Assembly (NCBI GenBank): GCA_964036275.1
Contig: OZ038435.1
Span: 3,968,001 to 4,032,000, forward strand
Source of the DNA: Litoditis marina
Lineage: Eukaryota > Nematoda > Chromadorea > Rhabditida > Rhabditidae
Reading direction: 5' to 3'
Length of the DNA: 64,000 nt
Shown here: one piece after another, positions 1-10,100 of the stretch
Layout: the number at the start of each line of letters is the position of its first letter
Position numbering within the stretch: position 1 is the stretch's first letter
Made by a program: the position numbers and the translations under genes
The notes under the pieces: generated by a model
Database searches by the model: none
What the model saw: the letters and a program-made list of their open reading frames with translations, nothing else
Told to the model about the DNA's origin: nothing

Positions 1-1030
1 TTTGATCCGACGATTGCTGAGATATATTTGCATGGATCCGTCATAAAAATTTGGTAGTCTTTTTAAAACAAGACAAATTATAGAGAAGGTGCAACAGGTT
101 GTTGCTCATGGCAGTCAATTGACAGAATGTTGAATCGTGTTTCACTATTCAACATTATTCAACCTATCCTCTAAGTGTTTATTGATTTGAGCTCTCACTT
201 CTCTACTGATTAGATCGTTCCTCGTACAGATAGTACTCTCGATGAAGAGTGGTTGAGCGAATTAGTGTTCTAGTTTGATCTCATTGTAACTTGCAATATA
301 AACCCATGCGGATCAACCTACAAACACAGGACATGTATGGAGTATGGTACAAAGACAGTATTATCAAACATTCGATATTTGGTAGAAAACAATCGCGCGC
401 AGCGCGAAGCGCTGTGCGAGATTTGTCTTTGGTCCGGCTATGTTTATTGAGTTATGACCATAGTTGCTTTCGTTGACCTTGTATGATGATGGTTCATTGA
501 ATTTTACTGTTTGAAGAGTTTGCCTCAAGGCACGACTGACTCCATCTGTAGATGTGGTCTAGTTTTGCTGTATTTGTAGTTTGATTCAATTTCTGCCACT
601 TTTCAGTACTGATGTGAAAACAGATGAAATGCGGTCGTACATTATTTGTGAACAGATGAGATAGTGTGTAGATCAAAGATACGCAGGTTTGCCGGTCTCT
701 CGCCGAATAAATAAAAAGCTCGACAAATAAAGATTGAACTAGAAGAAGAGGATTATTAAAGTAAAGAAGTTGGTACGTTTTGCCTCTACCCCATGGAGCG
801 CAATATTCGCTAGGTATTTGACAGGTTTCTCATATTTTTTGACGTTCATGGTTATAGGGAGGATTATAGCAATAGACATGTTTCGACTTCAACGTTTCGA
901 CTTCAACGTTAATTTCAATTAGCATAACGTTTAACAGACATTGATAGACATGAAAACACGTTTGAGTGACGGGTATTGTTCACAAAAAGCTGACCAGTCT
1001 AACAAGTAACTCGAGCAACTGCATTTCTAT
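1..1030. other. Intergenic / 5' flank, no gene recognised
   Basis: No reading frame with plausible splice sites and protein-like composition is visible on either strand. The stretch is AT-rich. It contains one 49-bp repeat (392-440) and short direct repeats such as TTTCGACTTCAACG at about 883-910. It should include the promoter of the plus-strand gene starting at 1,045, but no TATA-like or other element can be singled out with confidence. Confidence 0.5.
392..440 (+). repeat. 49-bp hairpin-bearing repeat, second copy at 57,673
   Basis: The 49 bases are identical to 57,673-57,721. The core is a strong GC hairpin, GCGCAGCGC-GAA-GCGCTGTGC with one mismatch, followed by a shared AT-rich tail. 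The distant copy sits at the start of a large repetitive block in the DXO gene, so this one is probably a remnant of the same element. Confidence 0.75.
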
Positions 1031-1036
1031 TCTCAG
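1027..1036 (+). promoter_or_regulatory. Probable spliced-leader (trans-splice) acceptor
   Basis: TCTATTCTCAG is a good nematode 3' splice site and lies eight bases before an ATG whose exon is only two codons long and ends in GTAAGT. In nematodes such a site directly before a start codon usually receives a spliced leader. An ordinary 5'UTR intron would look the same. Confidence 0.5.
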
Positions 1037-1044
1037 CTTCAAGC

Positions 1045-4000
1045 ATGAAAGTAAGTTCTTTTGTGCTCCTGGTATGGAATAACCTGCTACCAAAGTCTTA
1101 GATTATTGCTCAATACGGATTACCACATTTTAACTTGAACCTCCAATCAACTCCATAAAACAGACACATTTTTCTATCGTTTTCAGAATTTGTTCATGTG
1201 TGAAGTTCCAAATTTCAGAGACAGAAGTAATATTCTAATTATAATAAGTTGAAATACACGTTCTTCCGTTGTATGGCTGTTTTCATCATCAAATTCTAAT
1301 TGAGTTTCAGGTTTCGGTCATCTTCAGAATATTTGGCTGCTTTTGTCTCATTAGTATATTATTTTGGTATGTTTATATGGATTATCTATCTATTGATGCG
1401 TATGTTGAACCGACTATCGATGCCTATGTTGAACCGAAGGAAAACATTTCTCAAGGTAAGTTGAGATTTCTCCTTAGTACGTATGCTAAAACATCCCGGC
1501 ACCTTCATCCCATCCTGCGTCTCTCGGTCTGCCTTACTATTTCGTGCCACTCTGTTTATAGCAGAGAAATAGCGTATGCTTGTGGAGACGCAGGATGGTA
1601 TAAAAGATCTTCTAGCATACGTACTCTGGTCAGGGAAACCTTTGCAGAGAGTTTGTTCATTTGAGATTCTTCGGGTCCGAGTTAATTTTCACAGTTCAGT
1701 TCCACATAAAACAATCCTATTTCACCTGATGGAGATTTTCGTTTGCTTCTTTCCAAAACGTATCATTAGAACATTCAATTTTCTGTAACTGAAGAACTTT
1801 CCCGGTCATCCCTGGTACTCAAAAACATATCGTAGGATCATGTATGACATAAACTTTACTCACGAATTATCTCATGAAATGGTCTCCTGATACATTGGGA
1901 GTCTGCTAGCCCGCCAGATGTACTTGGCATACTATAACATCCGGGTACACTCATCCCATCCTGTGTCTCTCGCTTTGCGCACTCTTTCGCTTGTATCCCG
2001 GTGGGATGTGAGAGCAGAGAAATAGCGTATGTTTGTGGAGACGCAGGCTAAGATGAAAAGGCCGGCATGTTCATGAATACGGCCTCAGGTGTATCTTTTT
2101 CTAGACAACTCGAGTGATCTACCCTTCCACAACTGCCCTCTACCTAAGCTCCACACATACGATACGGAACAAGTCAAGGTAGTCAATTGAGAAGAATTAT
2201 GAGGAGAAGAAATCTAAATATTCATAATGAAACCTCAAAACATTCCCTTCGTTGATCACCCTCAACTCCTTTCTCTTCGTTTTTCTTTTTCTCTTTTTTT
2301 CATTCCATCTCTCTCTCTCTCTTTCTCTTTATCAATCTCTGTCTCTCTCTTATTGATTAATCTATTGAGTGAACTGATAACTTGGTGTTACTTTTTTCTC
2401 GGTTTAAATGAACAAGTTGAGTACCGTACACAGACAAAAGTGTCCCTTTACGTTTTTTTTGTGTTTTTGTAGTTTGATCTCGTTGCGTTCTCGTCGAATT
2501 TCGACTTCTGTCGTTAATCGATAGAAACTACAACAACGGTTTTGTTACTCCCTATACAGTATACATAACCTCAACTCCACGTCAATTCTGACATTGTTCC
2601 TTTGCGCTCTGAACCTTGGCTCTCCCTCGTTCAAGAAGCACATGGAGCAAGAAGTTGAGAGAACACCATGTGATACATTAGTCCATAATTGTACTATGTG
2701 TCGAGTACATGAATGTGTTGAAGAAAACAAGAAAAAATACAGTATACATATACAGTATATATATTTTGTTACGGCTAGTTGTATTGGATACAGTGACATC
2801 CCATTTCAAAGGCAAATTTCCTTCCGAACCAGTTGGTTCGGTAATAAACTGGACCACTCGCGTACTTGAACCGACAGCAAACCGAACCAAACCCTAAGAA
2901 ATCCATCGATTTTGGCAATAATTGAATTGGTTCGGTTCTGTTCCACCTTTGTAGCTTAAATATGGTTCGAGTTTAAAACCAATCACATGATCCGAGAAGA
3001 ATCAGTTCAATTTCGGTTCGGGGGAAGTCGGTTCCGGAATAAATTCACTCATTTCAGTTGCTTTTTCCCGATCCATGGGCCAAATGTACCCCCACGATGG
3101 AGAATCTGACAGCACTTCATGAGGGAAGACTGAAGCAGACCCGTGACAACATCACGTGTTGGGGCAGGTGAATTCAGTGTACACGTGACAACATCACGTG
3201 TTGGGGCAGGTGAATTCAGTGTAAACTTGACAACATCACGTGTTGGGGCCGGTGAATTCAGGGTACACGTGAAAACATCACGTGTTGGGCAGGTGAATTC
3301 AGTGTAAACGTGACAACATCACGTGTTGGGGCAGGTAAATTTAGTGTACACGTGACAACATCACGTGTTGGGGCAGATAAATTTAGTGTACACGTGACAA
3401 CGTCACGTGTTGGGCAGGTGAATTCAGTGTAAACGTGACAACATCACGTGCTGGGGCAGGTGAGTTCGTGAAATCAGGTTTACGAAGAGGTCACTTCACT
3501 GTTCATCATCAAGTTTTGCTGAGTTCGCTTTACCAGAGCAGATTCCCCAAAACCCAAGTGGATTCGAAAGTTAAGTCACAGAAAATTATCCATAGGGTGT
3601 GATGTTTTCGATTTCAAGCATACGGTGTATGTTGTCCTATCTCACTGTGTTTGTAGTTCGATTCGGATGAGTCTTCCACGATCGAGATCAAACTAACACG
3701 AATATTTGTTCAGTTACTGTAGTGTATTCTGAATCCTACAGAAAAGAATACATTTGGAAACTGTTCTTTTCACTGTTCTTTTGCTAACTGAGAGCTCTGC
3801 TGAGTGTTTTTGAACGAGACATAGTTTCTCAGTTGTATTCGGACTGTTTTCGAAAATCAGAAAATGTAATAAAAAACATTTATGGCTTAGCGTTTCATTC
3901 GTATTGTGACGACCCGCAAATTGGTATAGCTTGTTCGATCAATTTTGTGAGGGGCTTGAGACCTCCACACGTCATCGACCTAAAATCTCTCTACCATGCC

Positions 4001-7000
4001 ACAAGAAACCCCACATAAATTATCGTCGGCTGTCTTTGTTGGTGAAATATAGACTAGTTTGCACTGTAATGCTGAGCAATCTACAGATGTCTGACGCGGA
4101 AGGTGACCTGGAACGAGCTGGGCCCCGTCCATTATACTTCTGGAGACCATGTCTTCGAGTGTGACATCGTGGCCGCCTACTGCTCGGAGAACTATGCTCG
4201 GGCAGAACCAATTTATGCAGCACTACACAGTCAGATTGTAGAAAAGTGAGTTGTTTTCATTTTTTTCAGACTACAAACTAGAATTCGTTAACATCCGGTT
4301 CTTTTTATCCCAACCCGCATCTCCTCTGCTCACACGTTCTACCGGTATGCATGTATCGGGAAATAGTGCGCAAAGCGAGAGACGCAGTATGGGATGAAGT
4401 TGGCTGGATTAGGGTTGTTAATCGAGTTGAAAATTTCGAGTTTTTCGAGTTTCGAGTTTTCAAAAATTCGAGTTTTTCGAGTTTCGAGTTTTTCGAGTTT
4501 CAGAAAATTCGAGTTTTTCGAGTTTCGAGTTTTTCGAGTTTCCGAAATTTCGAGTTTTTCGAGTTTCGAGTTTTTCGAGTTCTGAAATTTTCGAGTTTTT
4601 CGAGTTTCGAGTTGAACTCGAAACTCGAAATTTCGAGTTTATTTCGAGTTTTTCGAGTTCGAGTTTATTTTTTAACAACCCTAGGCGGGATGCTCTCACA
4701 TACATATCCCGATGATTAGTAGAAACCGGTTAGAGTCTCTCGACATAGTGGTATACATGTGCCAGTATAGTGAACAAACTTGTGCATACGAACTATACCT
4801 ATTTTTATTACCCAGAAAATTTTTTCAGGAAAACTCCAGTGAAGAAACCTGCTCATAAGCAGTACAATGTGTTTGTCATTGTCATAGACTCAACTGCAAA
4901 TACACAGGCCGAGAAGTCAGTTTTAGCTGCAGTCTTTTGCTCTATGTTATTATTTTTTTTTGTTTTTAGAGTAGAACTTCCGCTTTGAGTCGAAAATGCG
5001 CGAGAAAACGTAAGCAGGAATATATGGGCGAGCCGTCTGCGTCTCATTGAACATGTACTATTTCTCTGTTTCCGTATCTCGCCAGAATGCCCATTCTGCG
5101 AGACAGTGTGAGAAACGAGAGATGCGGGTTGGGCTCCTACTGTCGAGATATTTCTGCAACCTGCTCAGGTTCTAGCCGTAAACACCCAGAAACTTTCCGT
5201 TTTAGCTTAGCAGCTTTGCAGCTCAGATTGCTACTAAAGTAATATTTATGTTGTTATTCATATAATATAAAAACTATATTTCCATTTAGAAACCTCGCAA
5301 ACAGTCTGACGTACCTCCGCAACTCTATGGGCGCAGTCACATTTCCGTACGTGAACAAGGTTGGCAAGAACTCGAGGCCCAACGGATTGGCACTCATGTT
5401 TGGTGGGTACAAAGTACAAAGATCAAAGATCGGTCCGAAAGTGTTGTTTTACCACTCGCAACTTGTAGTCTAGTTGGTTGCTCGTAGATATTACACAAAT
5501 ATTGGAACTTTAAAACAAAGTAGACGTTCCTCTAAGCTATATTCATAGGCGTAAACTCTTTCAAATTCCCTTTCCACTAGCTCATTTTTCTGTCATTTGT
5601 ACATTATGTATTGAAGTGTCACAGAAAGTAGAGAGAAAGTGAACATTGTTTGCACTAAGCAAACTCCTAGTTCGTTTATCTAAAACCTTAGTCAACTACA
5701 CATTTCGGGCAATTACAGTTCATAAATGTCAGTTCCCTCATCAGTTCGAATACCTCTCATGGTTAACTGGTGAAGACTATTTTAAGTAAGAAGCGGTAGG
5801 AGGGTGATAGCAAAAATAGTGTTTTATTCAGATGCTTGGATCTGAATAAGTAAGCATCTAAATAAATGAATGAATAACAACTCTTATCTTCAGGAAAACG
5901 ACTGGAGTCGCAGGACCGTTCCTTCTTCCACCAGCCGAGTCTTCCGGCAGAATGGGATTGGGAGGAGACCTGCAATCGATATATCGACAATGAGACATCG
6001 ATTTTCGACGAATTCGGAGCCGCCGGATACAAGGTTCGCTTTTTCCGAAGACACGGTGTGTGTTGATCTTGTCAGCTGCTGTGTTTGTATAGTGGGTGCC
6101 AAATTTACAGTAATTGGTCTCTCACCGGAATCGAAACTGCGAGCAAAAGATTCGCAGCAGGTCGCTAACCACTGCGCTGTTAGAAGACATAACGCGCACG
6201 TTTTGGAATCGAAGACATGTGGGCTTACACAGCGCAAAGTGAGATATACAGTACCCTCCCGCCTTTCTGTTGGCAACGACCATAGTTTGATTCCGTGGAT
6301 TTTCGGTCTAACTATAGATCGGACAAGAACTCTATAACAGCAGAATTTGTTTATTATTGATACTCCTGTTTTGGGGATATCCGAAACACCTATGTTTTTT
6401 TTCACGAATTATTTGCGCGAATCTCTTTCGATTGGCCTGCTTCGGAAGCGAGAGAGCATGGAGGTCAATAAGACGCAGATTGGCTGTGCCCGTCTGCGTC
6501 TCCTTGACCTACACACTTTTTCGGTGAGGTCGCTACAACCACGACTTCGTTGTAGACTGCTCTGGTGGAAGACTACGGACGAGGAATCCTCAACTACCAC
6601 GGTTGTGAGGGGTGGAAAGACGACCATGTGGACCATTCCATGCAGTGAGTGGCTGGTAGGATTGGCTTTTCTCGGCGGTCTACACATGCAACAGGGCTGC
6701 ATGTGTACAAACTGTTGGTTGCTTTTTAATGCAACCGGGTTACGTTTTAAATGCTACCGGGTTGCATTTTGGTTGCATGCAACCCGGTTGCTTTTGCAAT
6801 TGGTCGCTTTTCTCAGAGCAAGTATTTAGTATTTACGGTATACGTTGTTCTGTGTTTGGGGTTCGATCTTGTTGTTTTCGTTCGAAACTTGTAAGTTGTA
6901 TACATTTGGTTGAAATTTGTGAATCATGGCGCATTTCGGTGCTTAGTTTGAACTACAACTATTCTGTGTAGTACTTGGAACGCGTTCTGTTAATTACGAG

Positions 7001-7083
7001 TTCGAGTTTGGTCGAAACTGTATTGCAACAAATCTAGAGAATAGTGTGCCTCGAAGAGACGTCCGACGACGAGAGGAAAAATC

Positions 7084-7120
<37 letters not shown>

Positions 7121-10100
7121 ACGACGTTTGTTCTGAGTATCCCCATATGTGTATTGTACAATCACAGTCCGCTGGCCCTGGCTCGAACGTACTATCGCTG
7201 GTATGACCCGTTGAGAAATTGGACGGGAGTGGAGAGTTGCAAGGCGGACTTCATGTACGAACTGGACTATATGGGCAAATTCATCAACTCTTATCAAGGT
7301 ATCTGAGTACGTATGCTAGAAGATCCCAGCTGCTTCATCCCGTCCTGCGGCTCCTCAAACATGCGCCATTTCTCTGCTCTTACATCCCGCCGGGATGATG
7401 GAATAGTGAGGCAGAGCGAGAGACGCAGGATGGGATGAAGGTGCCTGGATGTTCTGGCATACGTACTCTGGTTTCATCGCTAACGAAATTTAACCCCAGA
7501 AAAAAAAGAAAGTTCATGAAAACTTCATGCAAAACATAATTTTACTAGATGAAAAGCTAGTTGTGAAAATCGATTTTTGAACTTTTCTACCTGACCAGTC
7601 AACTTCGTAGCAAACTCAAGCCGAGTCCCGACGAGAGAGCATGCAAACAAGAGAGACGCAGACTGCGTCTCGTTGACCTACCTGTCATAAGCGTACAATA
7701 TTTGAGAATGGTCTGTTATGGTTTTATACCATGTAATCACGCGAATATCGATTATTGTAGGTCAACCGAAGTTTGGTTGGATGTGGGATGTGGGTTTGGC
7801 ACACGACAACGCAGATGGAACGGTCCCTTTCGATAAGTACCTTCAGGCGTTTCTGGAGAAACACAAACAAAAGGTGGGAATATTTAAAAACGGTTTCATC
7901 AAAGCGTTGCGGACAGCGCACGGGGAATTCGGTAGGATATTTGGCAAGTGGCCAGCTCATCTGCTATCTTTGATCTACAAGCTCGATCGTCTACTGGCAA
8001 ATAATCTAGTACCGCTCACCCCCAAGTCGCTCAATCAATCGAGCTCTTTGTGGTCTTTCTCGGGAAAATGGCGACCACAGTGAGTATTTATTAGTTTATA
8101 AATTTCTTTCTCTCGCCGGAATCGAACCTGCGAGCAAAAGTTTATAGCAGGCCGCTAACCACTGCGCTATTAGAGCACATAACGGGCAGACTTTGAAATC
8201 GAAGACATGTGTGCATACACAGCGGAACGTGAGATTTACAGTACCCTTCTGCCTTTCCGTCGGCAACGACTATATAGGAGGTGGGGATCGAAATTGACTT
8301 GATGAGCGAGTGACTCATTCTTGTAAAAGCAAGGGAAATGGGTGTATAAATAATAAGAGAAACTAACATTCAAACTTTTAAAAGAGCGAGTGTGGAGATG
8401 TTTTATAGATTATCATTGCTGATTCCAGTTGGATGAGAGTTTCCTGTTTATTCTTGGCGACCACGGACCGCGCATGGGAGTGGTGAGTTGGAACTTCAAC
8501 GAAAACATTTCTGCGTCAAATCATTTTTAAATTCTGGTTAGATTGGTTAGCTATGTTATATATCACAAGGAAGGTACCCCGGGCTACGCCCGGGTCCCTC
8601 CCTTGATGATTCTAGGTCGGTGGTTAAGTCTTGAAGTTTCTTCCTTTTTTCGTCTTCGAAAAGTCCCCGAGTGCGAAAGTTTATTTCAACATAGAGCGCG
8701 AGAGTTTTCCTAAAAGTAGAGTGCGGTAGTTCTTCTCAACATAGAGCACGGTAGCTCTCCTTAACATAGAGCGCGGAAGTTCTCCTTAACATAGAGCGCG
8801 AGACTTCTCCCTAACATAGAGCGCGGAAGTTCTCCTTAACATAGAGCGCGATAGTACTCCTTGACATAGAGCGCGGTTGTTCTCTTCAACATAGAGCACG
8901 ATAGTTCTGTTAAAAAAAGCGCGGAAGTTCTCCTTAACATGGAACGCGAGACTTCTCCCTAACATAGAGCGCGGAAGTTCTCCTTAACATAGAGCGCGAT
9001 AGCACTCCTTGACATAGAGCGCGGTAGTTCTCTTCAACATAGAGCACGATAGTTATCCTTAACATAGAGCGCGGTGACTTTCCATAACATAGAGCGTGGT
9101 AGTTCTCCTTAACATAGGGCACGGTAGTTCTCCTTAACATAGAGCGCGGGAGTTCTCCTTAACATAGAGCGCGGGAGTTCTTCTAAACATAGAGCACGGT
9201 AGTTATCCTTAACATAGAGCGCGGAAGTTCTCTGTAGCATAGAGCGCTGGTGTTCTTCTTAACATAGAGCACGGTAGCTCTCCTTAGCATAGAGCGTGGG
9301 ACTTCTTCTTAACATAGAGCGCGGAAGTTTCTCTTAACATAGAGCGCGGTGACTTTCCATAACATAGAGCGTGGTAGTTCTCCTTTCCTTAACATAGGGC
9401 ACGGTAGTTTTCCTTAACATAGAGCGCGGGAGTTTTCCTTAACATAGAGTGACATATCAATTTCAACTCCCAGCAACAGCCGATTCCAATAGGTTTAGAA
9501 ATGAAAAGCAAGAAATTTACACGTCTCTCCACGTTCTTTCCCTTCTGCAACTACAAAGTGCACCGATTCTCTGTTTCTCGACCAAAAAGCCGTTGCCTCA
9601 GACTCACAGACAGACAGACAGACCAAGCAACGGTTTTATATTAGTAGACAAGGGAGGGCGCCGGCGGCTGAAGCCGCCTCCTCCTCCCTTGTTTTTATTC
9701 CAGGCTGGCGAGAGCTTCCAGAGTGTTTTAGTTTCACGTTCACTAAATTCGCCGCCGTAGCTCTCCCTAACATAGAGCGCAAGATATCTTTCCAACATAA
9801 GGCGCGGGCTCTCTCCTTAACATAGGGCGCGGAATATCTGTCAAACATAGGGCGCGAGACCTCTCCCTAACATAGGGCGCGAAACCTTCCTTAACATAGG
9901 GCGCGGGAACTCTCTCTCTAACATAGGGCGCGGAAACTCTCTCTCTCTCTCTAACATGGTGCGCGGAAGCTCTCCCTAGCATAGAGCGCGAAAGCTCTCT
10001 CTAGCATAGGGCGCGGAGGCTCTTTCAAACATAGGGCGCGAGCCCTCTCCCTAGCGCGAGACCTCCCTTAACATAGGCCGCGGGAACTCTCTCTCTAACA

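Noticed and set aside
3141..3470. Regular repeats with spacer-like segments, resembling a CRISPR array
   Set aside because: The whole 42-43-bp unit repeats, including the parts between the CACGTG words. There are no unique spacers, and the context is an intron of a eukaryotic gene.
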